A stretch of DNA of 64,000 nt from Arthrobacter sp. (GCA_026393275.1 JAPLAM010000017.1:20091-84090), one strand, 5' to 3'; shown: positions 11,213-19,596, numbered from the stretch's first letter. A program made the numbers and translations. Notes: generated from the letters alone by a model not told the origin.

Positions 11213-12246
11213 TTCTTCCCCTTACTAGCGCCGGTCTGCTGCTCCACAACATTCGCGCCCAGGAAGCGCACGAAGATGAAGGCGACAAGGAAAATGATGA
11301 TGAACGTGATGGTGGACAGCGCCGCCGCCACGTTAAAGCCCTGCCTGATCTGGCTGATCACCAGGATGGACAGGGTGGTGGTGTTGTTCGACCCGCCGGT
11401 CAGGATGTAGGGCAGGTCGAACATCCGCAGCGCGTCAAGGGTGCGGAACAGGATGGCCACCATGAGCGCCGGTTTGACCAGCGGCAGGGTGATCATCCGG
11501 AACCGCTGCCAGGCGGTGGCGCCGTCAACCTTGGCCGCCTCGTACACCTCAGCCGGAATCATCTGCAGGCCGGCCAGGATCAGCAGCGCCATGAACGGCG
11601 TGGTCTTCCAGACGTCGGCAATGATGACGGCCCACTTGGCCGGCCATTCGCTGCCGGTCCACAGAATGGAGGTGTTGAAGAGCTTGTTGGCGATGCCCTC
11701 GAAGGCGAAGATGAACAGCCACAGTTTGGCGGTGACGGCGGTGGGGATGGCCCACGGCACCAGCACGGCGGCGCGGACCAGGCTGCGGCCCTTGAAGGTG
11801 CGTGCCATGATGATGGCCATCCAGAAGCCGAGCACGGTCTCCAGCGCCACGGTCACAATCGTGAAGAAGAAGGTCGTGGCCGTCGCGGACCAAAACTGGG
11901 ACCCGAGGGTACCGGGCGGGCAGGCAACGGTGCCGCCGCCGGGGGACGCGCACTGTTGGGCGATCCAGTTAACGTAGTTTGTGATACCCGCCGGGCCGCC
12001 CTCGGCGAAGAGGCCGGTGGCAGGGTCCAGACCGGCGTCGGCCTGGAAGGACATCACGATGGCGCTGATGATCGGGTAAACGATAACGACGGCCAGCGCG
12101 ATGATGGCGGGAGCCAACAGCCACGACGCCCACTTGCCCTGGCTCGCTATGGCGTTGTCCTCCCCCACCCCCTTGGGTGCGTGGTGGAGCTCGGTCCCGC
12201 CCGACGCCGGCTTCTTTACCGGCGTCGGGCCCAATTCAGTTGCCAT
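11209..12246 (-). CDS. sugar ABC transporter permease (MalF type)
   Basis: A 345-residue permease with an N-terminal cytoplasmic extension, about six membrane segments and the EAA loop EVYEAAKVDGATAWQRFRMITLPLV near residue 245. A sizeable extracytoplasmic loop between the first helices (GLDPATGLFAEGG to GGGTVACPPG) is typical of the MalF partner. It starts six bases after the binding-protein stop and overlaps the MalG-type gene by four bases. The pathway is uptake of an oligosaccharide or polyol of the maltose/trehalose class; the exact substrate is not determinable. Confidence 0.92.
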   Translation of the reverse strand: MATELGPTPVKKPASGGTELHHAPKGVGEDNAIASQGKWASWLLAPAIIALAVVIVYPIISAIVMSFQADAGLDPATGLFAEGGPAGITNYVNWIAQQCASPGGGTVACPPGTLGSQFWSATATTFFFTIVTVALETVLGFWMAIIMARTFKGRSLVRAAVLVPWAIPTAVTAKLWLFIFAFEGIANKLFNTSILWTGSEWPAKWAVIIADVWKTTPFMALLILAGLQMIPAEVYEAAKVDGATAWQRFRMITLPLVKPALMVAILFRTLDALRMFDLPYILTGGSNNTTTLSILVISQIRQGFNVAAALSTITFIIIFLVAFIFVRFLGANVVEQQTGASKGKK

Positions 12247-12252
12247 TTTGGA

Positions 12253-13533
12253 CTACTTTGACTGGGTTTCGATGGACTTCTGCATGTCGGACAGCGCTGC
12301 GTCCACTGCCTTCTCGCCCTTGATGGCCGAGTATGCGTTGTCCTGGATGGCCTTGGTAACGGCCGGATAGAACGGGGTCACCGGACGCGGGACGGCGTTC
12401 TCAATCGAGGTCTTCAGCACCGGCAGGTACGGCAGCTTGGCGACCAGTGCCTGATCGTCGTAGAGCTTGGTCAGCACCGGAGCGAGCGACCCCTGCGTGG
12501 CGAAGAACTTCTGCGTCTCCTCGGTGGTGAGGAACTTCAGGAAGTCCAAAGCGGTTGCCTTGTTCTTGGAGTAGACGCTCATGCCGGCGCTGTGGCCGCC
12601 GAGCGAGGAAGCGCCGGGGCCGGACTTGCCCGGGAGGGCCGTCATGCCGAGCACGTCCTTGACCTTGGAGGATCCTTCGGTGACGGCCAGGTTGTAGACG
12701 TAAGGCCAGTTGCGCAGGAAGAGGAGCTTGCCGTCCTGGAATGCCTGCCGGGATTCCTCTTCCTTGTAGGTGATGGCTTCCTTGGGGATGTTGCCGTCGG
12801 CATACGCCTTGGCAAGGTTGGCCAGGCCGGCCTTGGCTGCGTCGGTGTTCAGGCTCGGCTTGCCGTCCTTGTCCAGCACGGAACCGCCGGCGGAGTTGAT
12901 CGCCTCGGAGGCGTTGACCGTGAGACCTTCATACTTCGAGAACTGCCCCGAGTAGCAGCCAATGTTGTTGGTCTTGGCGATCGAGCACATGCTCATCATC
13001 TCGTCCCACGTTTTGGGCGGCGTGGGGACGAGGTCCTTGCGGTAGTACAGGATGCCGCCGTCGGATGACTCGGGCGCGGCGTAGAGGGTGCCCTTGTAGG
13101 AAGCGGCGTCCAGGGTCGGCTTCAGCATTCCGGCCGTGTCGAGCGCCATCTTGTCCTTGAGCGGCTGGAGCCAGCCCTTGGCGGCGAACTCCGCGGTCCA
13201 GACGACGTCTACGCTGACCACGTCGTAGTTGGTGTCCTTGGCCTGGAAGTGCTGCACGAGGTCGTCGTGCTGCTGGTCGGCCTGGTCGGTCTGCTCCTTG
13301 AACGTCACCTTTTCATTCGGGTGCGCGGCGTTCCACTTGTCGATCAGCGGCCGGACCACGTTGCTGTTGTCCTTGCCCTGGACGTAGGTGATGGGACCCC
13401 TGCCGTCCAGGTTGGCTGCCGCGTCGCCGCCACCCGTGCTGCTGCTGCCACCGCCGCCACCTCCACAGGCCGACAGGGAGAGGGCCAATACCCCGGCCGC
13501 GGCCACGGGAAGTAGATACTTACGGGTTTTCAT
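12253..13533 (-). CDS. sugar-binding lipoprotein of the ABC importer
   Basis: A 426-residue family-1 extracellular binding protein. The N-terminus is a lipoprotein signal with lipobox LSAC, followed by a Gly/Ser-rich linker. Further on are typical family features such as VDVVWTAEFAAKGWLQPL, PESSDGGILYYRKD and LRNWPYVYNL. It is the first gene of the operon binding protein, MalF, MalG, small membrane protein, and its promoter overlaps a LacI operator. It resembles trehalose/maltose binders of actinobacteria; the ligand is inference. Confidence 0.93.
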   Translation of the reverse strand: MKTRKYLLPVAAAGVLALSLSACGGGGGGSSSTGGGDAAANLDGRGPITYVQGKDNSNVVRPLIDKWNAAHPNEKVTFKEQTDQADQQHDDLVQHFQAKDTNYDVVSVDVVWTAEFAAKGWLQPLKDKMALDTAGMLKPTLDAASYKGTLYAAPESSDGGILYYRKDLVPTPPKTWDEMMSMCSIAKTNNIGCYSGQFSKYEGLTVNASEAINSAGGSVLDKDGKPSLNTDAAKAGLANLAKAYADGNIPKEAITYKEEESRQAFQDGKLLFLRNWPYVYNLAVTEGSSKVKDVLGMTALPGKSGPGASSLGGHSAGMSVYSKNKATALDFLKFLTTEETQKFFATQGSLAPVLTKLYDDQALVAKLPYLPVLKTSIENAVPRPVTPFYPAVTKAIQDNAYSAIKGEKAVDAALSDMQKSIETQSK

Positions 13534-13593
13534 ACGGGTGCTCCTCGCTGAGTACCGGATGGGACCGGTGGTGCAGTTGGTGTGGTGGGCATC

Positions 13594-13632
13594 ACACTAG
13601 CGAGCGGATGGCAGGTAATGCAAGCGTTTACA
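13594..13632 (-). promoter_or_regulatory. promoter with overlapping LacI operator for the sugar importer
   Basis: On the minus strand a TTGCAT (-35, at 13618-13623) and TAGTGT (-10, at 13594-13599) are separated by 18 bases. The sequence TGCAAGCGTTTACA at 13619-13632 fits the LacI/GalR consensus TGNAANCGNTTNCA at every fixed position. It covers the -35 element, so a bound repressor would block polymerase. The binding-protein ATG is about 60 bases downstream of the -10. The LacI gene at 8842-9939 is the obvious candidate regulator. Confidence 0.68.
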
Positions 13633-13802
13633 TCAACGTTTCACAACGGTTACCTGTCGCAGGGGCGGCCGCTGCCCCCTATGCGCGCGGCCCGGCGCGG
13701 CACGAACACCTGTGGGGCTCCTGTTCCCGCTGGGGCGGATGTTCCAAAAAGGCGCACCTACCGGCGTGTCGCCGTCTGGCCTCGGTTGGGGCTGGGGTTG
13801 GG

Positions 13803-14414
13803 TCAGCGCACGCGTTCGGCGCGGCCGAACCTGGACCGGGCGCCGGAACCGATGTGGATCAGTACCGGGGTGCGTTTGCCGATGACGGCATCCAGTGCCT
13901 CCACCAGGGCAGAAACCTCCGCGGCCAGGATATGCGGGGCTACGCCCTGGCGCGGCTGCACCCGGATCCGCAGGGCCGGCTCGCCGCGAAACTCATAGGT
14001 GGCCACCATGGCGCCGGCAAGGTCAGGCCGGTCGGCCAGCGCCGCCTTGAGCGCCTGCTCGGCCACGCCGCCGCCGATCCGGACGCTGCCGGGCACCTCG
14101 CCGGCGTCGTCTTCGGCAACCAGCAGGTTGGCGCGGCCTTTGCCCTGTTGCGCCAGCCAGGCCACCATGAACCCGATGACCACCACCAGCAGGAGCACCA
14201 TGACAATCCACAGCCAGCTCTCCGGCCGTCCCGGGAAGCGGGTGCGTTCAAACAGTCCACGCACTCCTGCCCACACCTGACCGGACCACCCCTGCCACCA
14301 GCTCCCGGCCGCGGGCACCGTGGCGAGCAGGACCAGCAGGGCCCCGATGATCAGGAGCTTGGCGCCGAGGATGCCGATCAGGATCCGGTTGAGGAGCCGG
14401 GGGGTACCGTTCAC
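13803..14414 (-). CDS. AmaP-like envelope protein, last gene of the Asp23 cluster
   Basis: A 203-residue protein with two N-terminal membrane helices (about residues 11-33 and 68-88). A cytoplasmic domain follows containing GGGVAEQALKAAL and a late LIHIGSGARS segment. Two helices plus a small alpha/beta domain resembles AmaP, the membrane anchor of Asp23/Gls24 proteins. Its start overlaps the DUF6286-like gene by four bases. It is the 3' member of a five-gene cluster (16123 to 13803). A role in cell-envelope stress is inferred from the family. Confidence 0.7.
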   Translation of the reverse strand: MNGTPRLLNRILIGILGAKLLIIGALLVLLATVPAAGSWWQGWSGQVWAGVRGLFERTRFPGRPESWLWIVMVLLLVVVIGFMVAWLAQQGKGRANLLVAEDDAGEVPGSVRIGGGVAEQALKAALADRPDLAGAMVATYEFRGEPALRIRVQPRQGVAPHILAAEVSALVEALDAVIGKRTPVLIHIGSGARSRFGRAERVR

Positions 14415-15112
14415 GCGCCGATCACCCCCGCGGAGGCCAGATTGACGCGGACGTCGGGCAGGGGCGACGGCGCCATTTCCCGAAGTTCGGCTTCGACGGC
14501 GGCCCGCACCTCCGCCTCGCGGAGCGGCACACCGGAGGTCGGCCGGATGTTGACCAGCACTTGGCGCCGGGAGACCACCACCATCACCTGCTCCCGTGTC
14601 ACGTTGGCAGCCAGCCGGGCACGCCGGGCCAGTGCCGAGGCGATCACTTCGTCGTCTACCACGACGGCGGCCCGCGGGTCTGCGAGCACGTGCCGGGCGC
14701 GCCGGCCGGGCAGTATTGCGTTGAGGAAGAAGAAGAGCCCGGCTGCCATCAGCACCGCGCCGATGACGCCGAGCAGCAGCGGGGTGATTCCGTCGGGGAG
14801 CGCGGTGATCCGGTCCGCGGCGGTTTGCGGATCAACCAGCCACGGCGGCTGCCCGACGGCCCGGACAGCGGTTTCAAGCAGTGCGTAGCCGCACAGCACA
14901 ATGACCAAGACTGCCGCGATGACGGAGGCCGTCGCCCGGGACGAGCTGGTCTCCCGGGCAAGGACTTTCTCCATGCCGGCCGCGCCGGTGGGCGCCCCTG
15001 GGCTGGTCCCGGCGTCCCGGTAGCCGCTGCCGGTGGTGCTGGGGCCATGGGCGTGGGGGCCGGGTTCGTGGAACCCGGCGTCTCGGTGGTGTCGTTCGGC
15101 GGCGTGGCTCAC
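14411..15112 (-). CDS. DUF6286-like membrane protein of the Asp23 cluster
   Basis: A GTG at 15112 overlapping the previous stop (GTGA) gives 233 residues. An alternative ATG at 14974 would shorten it by 46. After a polar, His/Pro-rich N-terminal stretch there are two hydrophobic segments (SVIAAVLVIVLCGYALL and LLLGVIGAVLMAAGLFFFL). A soluble C-terminal domain with REQVMVVVSRRQVLVNI follows. This is the architecture of DUF6286 proteins found with Asp23 genes in actinobacteria. The track ORF runs on to 15610 in the same frame, but that part overlaps two other real genes and is not coding. Confidence 0.68.
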   Translation of the reverse strand: MSHAAERHHRDAGFHEPGPHAHGPSTTGSGYRDAGTSPGAPTGAAGMEKVLARETSSSRATASVIAAVLVIVLCGYALLETAVRAVGQPPWLVDPQTAADRITALPDGITPLLLGVIGAVLMAAGLFFFLNAILPGRRARHVLADPRAAVVVDDEVIASALARRARLAANVTREQVMVVVSRRQVLVNIRPTSGVPLREAEVRAAVEAELREMAPSPLPDVRVNLASAGVIGA

Positions 15113-15477
15113 CTCACCCGCCCTCCGTCGCTGACGCTGGCACCGCTGATGCGGATGTCCACCCGGCTCAGTTGAGCACCGCTGAGTTCCGTCACGCGGT
15201 TCAGGATCTGGGCTTTCGCGGCCACCGCCCGGTCCCAGATGGGGCCGCCGAAGCCGGCTACGCGCGCCGGATCCCGGAGCACCGAGGTAAGCGACGGGAC
15301 AGCGATCGGCGTGACGAGCGACAGCGCCAGCAGGCCGTCGTCGTCGGTCCAGTCGGCCCGGACGTCCTGCGGCGGCACGCCGAGGGCCTCGGCCGCGGCG
15401 GCCCGGGCGACGCTGGTGAGGGCCTGGGTGCTGATCCGGTTGTGCCCGGCCAGCAGGCGCCCGGTGGCGACGCTCAT
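15109..15477 (-). CDS. Asp23/Gls24-associated small protein
   Basis: A 122-residue soluble protein with no membrane segment. It contains ISTQALTSVARAAAAEALGV followed by a strand-rich core (LLALSLVTPIAVP) and LSRVDIRISG near the C-terminus, which resembles the alpha/beta fold of Asp23-like domains. It is tightly packed: the start overlaps the small DUF2273-like gene by four bases and the stop overlaps the next gene. A stand-alone function is not known. Confidence 0.65.
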   Translation of the reverse strand: MSVATGRLLAGHNRISTQALTSVARAAAAEALGVPPQDVRADWTDDDGLLALSLVTPIAVPSLTSVLRDPARVAGFGGPIWDRAVAAKAQILNRVTELSGAQLSRVDIRISGASVSDGGRVR

Positions 15478-15665
15478 GAGGAGGATCGCCGGCCGGTAAT
15501 GGCGTCAAACACGCTGCGCAGGTCCAATTTCCCTTCCGCCGCGCGGCCCAGCAGGGCTCCGACGGCCATGAAGAGCAGGGACCCCAGGAAGCCCCAGACC
15601 CCGAACGCAAAGGACATGAAGGCCAGGAAGGCGCCGGCGGCGATGCCGACTACTGTCAGGTTCAC
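15474..15665 (-). CDS. DUF2273-like small membrane protein
   Basis: A 63-residue protein made almost entirely of two short hydrophobic hairpin segments (TVVGIAAGAFLAFMSFAFGVWGFLGSLLFMAVGALLG), with a charged tail that includes GKLDLRSVFDAI. This is the pattern of DUF2273 proteins, which travel with Asp23/Gls24 genes. The tail motif LDLRSVFD is characteristic. It overlaps both neighbours by four bases. Envelope-stress role inferred from context only. Confidence 0.7.
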   Translation of the reverse strand: MNLTVVGIAAGAFLAFMSFAFGVWGFLGSLLFMAVGALLGRAAEGKLDLRSVFDAITGRRSSS

Positions 15666-16123
15666 TGGAGCGCCTCCCGCACGGGCCGTGACTCAACGGT
15701 GGCCGGCAGCTTCGGCGGGCCGGGAACGAAGACGTCATGGATCTCGATGTTGACTTCGATGACCTGGAGCCCGACGAGCTCCTCGACGGCGGCGTAAACG
15801 GCGGCGCGGATCTGGTCCGCCAGGGGATGCAAGGGCGTGCCGTAAAGCGCCACGAGGTCAATGTCCACGGCCACCTGGGTTTCGCCGACCTCGGCGCGCA
15901 CCCCGGCCGCGTGGTCCGGACTGCCGACCGCGTCGCGGAAGGCACCCAGCGCCCTTGAGGGCCCCGTGCCCAGGGAGTACACCCCCGGGACGGCGCGGGC
16001 GGCGATGCCGGCAACCTTGGCGACGGCGGCCTCGGAAATGACGGTGCGGCCGGTCGCGGCGCGGAGCGTCCCCGGCAGGGCCGTCTCCAGGCCCGGTGCG
16101 GACTGAGGATTCTGGTACTCCAT
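15662..16123 (-). CDS. Asp23/Gls24 family envelope stress response protein
   Basis: 153 residues from the ATG at 16123, which has a strong GAAGGGGAG ribosome binding site. The track start at 16261 lacks one. The domain begins with RTVISEAAVAKVAGIAARAVPGV and contains VDIDLVALYGTPLHPLADQIR and QVIEVNIEIHDV, a good match to the Asp23 family. It is the first gene of the cluster (Asp23, DUF2273, Asp23-associated, DUF6286, AmaP-like). The family is linked to cell-envelope homeostasis and alkaline shock in Gram-positives. Confidence 0.87.
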   Translation of the reverse strand: MEYQNPQSAPGLETALPGTLRAATGRTVISEAAVAKVAGIAARAVPGVYSLGTGPSRALGAFRDAVGSPDHAAGVRAEVGETQVAVDIDLVALYGTPLHPLADQIRAAVYAAVEELVGLQVIEVNIEIHDVFVPGPPKLPATVESRPVREALQ

Positions 16124-16427
16124 AAGGCACTCCCCTTCTCTTTGAGACCACCCTAGCCCTTGGGGCCGACCGCGGGGCCAGATCGCCGCGATATCCGCCG
16201 GCAGCGAGGGCCTGACGCGGTGGTGAAGTTCGTCGGTTGCTCCAAAAGTGCCCTTTTCCATGCCTCAAGAGGGCGGCTGGGCCCACGCCAGCAGGGTTCC
16301 CTGGCCGAGCTTGCGAGGCGAGGGGACGGTGGGGAGCAGCCGTTGGGCGTTGAGCAGCACTTCCCTCCGGGAGTTCCGACCCGCGACCAGTCCTTCGAAC
16401 GCTGGGCTGCCCGGAGGGAGGCTGCGC

Positions 16428-16895
16428 CTACTTGCAGTTGGCGGCGAGCCAGCCCGTTACCGGTGCCATGGCGTCCTGGAATTTGCCGCTGGAGAAGACC
16501 GTCTGATCGCTCAGGCCAGCGACGGCAACCTGGTTAAGCTTGGCAAAGGCCGCCTTGAGGCTATCCGGGACGCGCTCTGCGGTGTTGCTCAACTCGGCTT
16601 TGTACTGCTCGAGTTCGGCGGTTTTGCCCTGCGCGGCCGAGAGCGGCAGCAGCGAGGCTCCGGTAGCTTGCTCCGAAATGGTCTTGCAGGCCTCGGCTGC
16701 CGTGGGGAAGTCGCCGTAGGGGCCGGAGGACTTGGTCGGGCTGGGGGTTGCGGACGCCGGCGCGGTGGTGGCGCTGGCGGACGACGGCGGGTTCGCGACC
16801 TCCGGAGCCGAACAGCCGGTCAGGGCCAGGGCCGCCAGGAGGGCGGTTACGGTCAGTGGGCGTGCCGTCTTGTTCAAAGTCACGTTCAAAATCAC
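16428..16895 (-). CDS. small secreted lipoprotein of unknown function
   Basis: A 155-residue protein with a lipoprotein signal (ALALTGC lipobox, cysteine at residue 28). A Ser/Thr/Pro/Ala linker of about 25 residues follows, then a helical domain with two cysteines (EACKTIS and the C-terminal ANCK) that could form a disulfide. No catalytic motif is visible. It stands alone between the Asp23 cluster and an insertion sequence. The mature domain is probably anchored outside the membrane. Confidence 0.75.
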   Translation of the reverse strand: MILNVTLNKTARPLTVTALLAALALTGCSAPEVANPPSSASATTAPASATPSPTKSSGPYGDFPTAAEACKTISEQATGASLLPLSAAQGKTAELEQYKAELSNTAERVPDSLKAAFAKLNQVAVAGLSDQTVFSSGKFQDAMAPVTGWLAANCK

Positions 16896-17429
16896 TCTTC
16901 TGGTCGAGATTGCGCCGCGGACCCATCGAGCACTGGCCGCGGCATTGGCGTTCTTCCCCAGCGTGCGAGTCTAGCCGGGGCCCTTGGCGTGTCCCCAACC
17001 GCACCTGCCGCCGTCGTTCCGGCATCGTCGGTCCCGTGGACGTCGTCGGTTGCTCCAGAACGGCCCGGTTGGCGGCTGAAAAGTCCAGTGGTGGCTGCAC
17101 CCTTAGGCAGCTGCGGCGAGGAGTAATTCGCTGAACATCTGATTGGCTGTCGAAGCCGAGGGTGGGGCGGAGCCGGTTGCTGCGCCCAATCCTGCGCCGG
17201 TTTGCCTCAGGCGGCCGCTATGGATCCCCGATAGCGGCCATTATTGGCGAATGGGTGCCACTGAAACGCCCGGCGGCGTCGGGTGACTGCGACTGCGCCT
17301 ACTGACGGATCCCCTTCCGCTGCTCCATAAGGGCCGTTTTGACCTCGCAACAGGGTCGTTCCGGCGCAGTCAATCGGGGGTTGAGCAGTCGAAGCGCTTT
17401 AAAGAAGAAAAGCACCAGTTCGTTAGAAC
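16896..17429 (+). other. intergenic region left of the IS3 element
   Basis: About 530 bases. The first part would hold the lipoprotein promoter on the minus strand. I see no gene. A 15-base string, TCGTCGGTTGCTCCA, occurs here (17043-17057) and again at 16230-16244 on the other side of the lipoprotein gene, in the same orientation. This could be a leftover of an old duplication. The region ends at the left inverted repeat of the IS3 element. Confidence 0.4.
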
Positions 17430-17491
17430 TGAGGGACTGCCCCGGGTTTGCTTGACTCCTGACTTGTGAGGATTCGGTCCTTGCAGCAAGG

Positions 17492-17803
17492 ATGTTCAAC
17501 ATGCCTAAGCCTTTCCCCGCTGAGTTCCGCCGTGACGTGGTCGCCGTGGCGCGGAAGCACGAAGCCCCGATCTCCCAGATCGCTAAAGACTTCGGGATTT
17601 CCGAAGCGACCCTGCACAACTGGCTGAAGAAGGCCGACATCGAGGAGGGCGCCCGTCCCGGTGTGACGGAGAAGGAAGCCGCCGAGCTCAGGGATGCCAG
17701 GAAGCGGATCCGGCTGCTCGAGCAGGAGAACGAAATCCTGCGCCGGGCAGCGGCGTTCTTCGCCCGGGAGCTGCCCCAAAATGAAGTTCCCGCTGGTCCT
17801 TGA
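17492..17803 (+). CDS. IS3-family transposase OrfA
   Basis: A 103-residue DNA-binding subunit. It opens with PFPAEFRRDVVAVARKHE, then a helix-turn-helix (ISQIAKDFGISEATLHNWLKKA), and ends in a coiled-coil heptad stretch (ARKRIRLLEQENEILRRAAAFFA) typical of OrfA. The ATG at 17501 (MPKPFP) may be the real start. Its stop overlaps the orfB frame at TTGA (17800-17803). Confidence 0.88.
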   Translation: MFNMPKPFPAEFRRDVVAVARKHEAPISQIAKDFGISEATLHNWLKKADIEEGARPGVTEKEAAELRDARKRIRLLEQENEILRRAAAFFARELPQNEVPAGP

Positions 17804-18648
17804 CCAAGACGTGCGACGGGATTCCCGTCGCGGTGGCCTGCCGGGTGCTGGGTTTCTCCAAACAGGCCTTCTACGCGTGGAAGGCCGCGCCGGTCACGGA
17901 GCGTGACTGGTCTGATGCGCACCTGATCAACGCGGCCCTGGATGTCCACCGGGACGATCCGGCGTTCGGGTACCGGTTCATCGCCGACGAGCTCGAAGAC
18001 CAGGGTTTCAGCGCCGGGGAGAACCGGGTCGCCCGGCTGTGCAGCAGCCAGCAGATCTGGTCCGTGTTCGCCAAAAAGCGCGGTCTGACCCGCAAAGCCG
18101 GCCCGCCGGTGCACGATGACCACGTCCGCCGGGACTTCACCGCGACGGCACCTGATCAGCTGTGGCTGACGGACATCACCGAGCACCGGACCGATGAGGG
18201 CAAGCTCTACCTGTGCGCCATCAAAGACGTCTACTCCAACCGGATCGTGGGCTACTCCATCGACTCCCGAATGCAGGCCTCGCTGGCCGTCTCGGCCCTC
18301 CACAACGCGATAGCACTCCGGGAGCCGGCGGGAACAACCGTGGTGCACAGTGACCGCGGTTCGCAATTCCGCTCCAACGCCTTCGTCAGGACGCTGAAGG
18401 GCAACGGGCTGAAAGGATCGATGGGGCGGGTCGGCGCGTGTGCCGACAACGCCGCCATGGAGTCGTTCTTCTCACTCCTGCAAAACAATGTGCTGGACAG
18501 CCAGCGATGGTCCACCAGGGCGCATCTGCGCCTGGCCATCGTGACGTGGATCGAGAAAACCTACCATCGGAAACGCCGTCAACGGCGGCTCGGTCGGCTA
18601 ACGCCGGTCGAGTTTGAGATACTCAATACCGGCCTCAAAGCCGCCTAG
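17800..18648 (+). CDS. IS3-family transposase OrfB (DDE integrase)
   Basis: About 282 residues carrying the rve integrase core. The three acidic catalytic residues are visible: LTDITEH, HSDRGSQF and the glutamate in MESFFSLLQ. Upstream is the HTH_21 helical region (DDPAFGYRFIADEL). The frame is -1 relative to orfA. The track start is TTG at 17800, and an upstream stop at 17782 confines any ribosomal slip to a short window. A fused OrfAB by frameshifting or coupled re-initiation are both possible. No internal stop, so potentially active. Confidence 0.9.
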   Translation: MTKTCDGIPVAVACRVLGFSKQAFYAWKAAPVTERDWSDAHLINAALDVHRDDPAFGYRFIADELEDQGFSAGENRVARLCSSQQIWSVFAKKRGLTRKAGPPVHDDHVRRDFTATAPDQLWLTDITEHRTDEGKLYLCAIKDVYSNRIVGYSIDSRMQASLAVSALHNAIALREPAGTTVVHSDRGSQFRSNAFVRTLKGNGLKGSMGRVGACADNAAMESFFSLLQNNVLDSQRWSTRAHLRLAIVTWIEKTYHRKRRQRRLGRLTPVEFEILNTGLKAA

Positions 18649-18718
18649 AAACACTCAACCCCGAGAGTCAACGAAATCCAGGGCAGTCCCTAAGTCTCCC
18701 GCGCTGACATGACGTCTT

Positions 18719-18900
18719 CTATGTGTTCTCGGCCCACCGTCCCAGTGCCGCCAACGGCTCGCGCAGTGTGCTGCCGAGGGCGGTCAACTCGTACTCCACG
18801 CGGGGAGGCATCTGGTCGTACGCGGTTCTGTCCACGATCCCGTCACGTTCCAAATCCCGGAGGGTATCGGCCAGGACCTTGCCGCTGATGCCGTCCACGG
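18719..18900 (-). pseudogene. HxlR-family regulator, C-terminal scrap
   Basis: Only the C-terminal 60 or so residues are recognisable: GKVLADTLRDLERDGIVDR, PPRVEYELTALG and LREPLAALGRWA. These match the winged-helix and tail of HxlR/MarR-like regulators. The N-terminal half is replaced at about 18900 by an unrelated transporter fragment, so the gene is truncated and fused. The longer track ORF (to 19117) reads through junk. Confidence 0.7.
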
Positions 18901-18904
18901 CCCG

Positions 18905-19046
18905 CTGGCGTCGGACAACCGCCCGCTGATTAGGCTGGCCACGATCCAGGAGACCGATGAGACCAATGTCGCGATGAAGATTTCGTCGGGAAGTTGATCT
19001 TCGGTGACACCGAGCTTTCCAAGCATGTAGAACGCCTGGTAGGTCA
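18905..19046 (-). pseudogene. MFS transporter internal fragment
   Basis: About 47 codons in the frame of the ORF 18784-19356 read LLTYQAFYMLGKLGV, then DQLPDEIFIATLVSSV and ASLISGRLSD. This is a membrane-spanning piece of a major facilitator protein ending in the GRLSD loop. It joins the HxlR scrap on one side and the AAA ATPase scrap on the other. It has no start or stop of its own and is debris. Confidence 0.6.
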
Positions 19047-19052
19047 AAAGGA

Positions 19053-19338
19053 ATGACTGACGCGGTGGACGTGGAACTGCTGGTGGAAAAAACCGAGGGC
19101 TTCTCCCCCGCAGACATCGAGTACGCCGCCCGCAGCGCCCTCCCAGCGCGCCCTTGAGAAGGCTGTGTACGACGACGGCGGGCTGGCCTCTGGAGGGCAG
19201 CTTTCCGTCCGCGAGGCGGCCCCGAACGGCCCCGCCACCCAGGACTACATCGACGCGATCGCCGAAACTCGCACCACCGTCAGCGAAGGAGTCCACCAGG
19301 ACTTCCTCGAAGACATCGACGCCCTGGGCCGCGTCTAG
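19053..19338 (+). pseudogene. AAA-type ATPase, C-terminal fragment with a one-base insertion
   Basis: Frame 1 reads VDVELLVEKTEGFSPADIEY and AARSA. After an extra C within 19138-19140 the reading moves to a second frame giving SQRALEKAVYDDGG, then ATQDYIDAIAETRTT and DFLEDIDALGRV before a TAG. Together these form the helical lid and C-terminus of an AAA+ ATPase. The upstream part is missing, replaced by the transporter scrap. No function is expected. Confidence 0.6.
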
Positions 19339-19433
19339 ACAGGATCGTCCAGCCATAAAAGCGCTGGGAAAGCTCGATATAGGAAGGGAAGCGCCTTTGG
19401 CACCTTGGCTTCGTCCAGTTGTAGCACACCCCA

Positions 19434-19438
19434 GCCTG
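19434..19438. repeat. 5-bp target-site duplication, left copy
   Basis: GCCTG directly precedes the left transposon end. The same five bases directly follow the right end at 30831-30835. Tn5053/Tn402 elements duplicate 5 bp on insertion. Confidence 0.88.
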
Positions 19439-19596
19439 TGTCGTTTTCAGAACTCGCATGCACCACTTCATGCGGAAGTATGGCCCGGGTGCACAGGACT
19501 GTTGACATCCGTTTGTCAGAAGTCACCTGCACTGTTGGCATTTCCATCAGAAGTCGCCTGCACTAGCCTGAATCATGGTCAACAGTCGTCTGCACC
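19439..19596 (+). repeat. left terminal repeat array of the Tn402-like transposon
   Basis: Four copies of a related 16-19 base motif are visible, at about 19447 (TCAGAACTCGCATGCACC), 19516 (TCAGAAGTCACCTGCACT), 19547 (TCAGAAGTCGCCTGCACT) and 19580 (CAACAGTCGTCTGCACC). They follow the terminal TGTCG. This matches the arrangement of transposase-binding sites at the tni end of Tn402-family elements. The array ends just before the tniA ATG. Confidence 0.88.

Larger units (their letters stand above)
17430..18693 (+). mobile_element. IS3-family insertion sequence with two-frame transposase
   Basis: The element is defined by an imperfect inverted repeat of about 27 bases: AGGGACTGCCCCGGG at 17432 on the left, and AGGGACTGCCCTGGA on the opposite strand ending at 18691. 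The last seven bases (TTGACTC) also match. Inside are orfA (helix-turn-helix plus leucine-zipper region) and orfB (DDE integrase) in overlapping frames, the IS3 hallmark. I could not find a convincing 3-4 base target duplication. The left flank is chromosomal and the right flank is gene debris, so the element may have taken part in a rearrangement. Confidence 0.85.

Noticed and set aside
13608-14888. 426-residue plus-strand ORF across the Asp23 cluster
   Set aside because: It overlaps two real minus-strand genes and the sugar-importer promoter; composition is that of a shadow.
16230-17057. 15-base direct repeat TCGTCGGTTGCTCCA flanking the lipoprotein gene
   Set aside because: Too short and without any element-like structure between the copies to call a mobile element; noted only in the intergenic entry.
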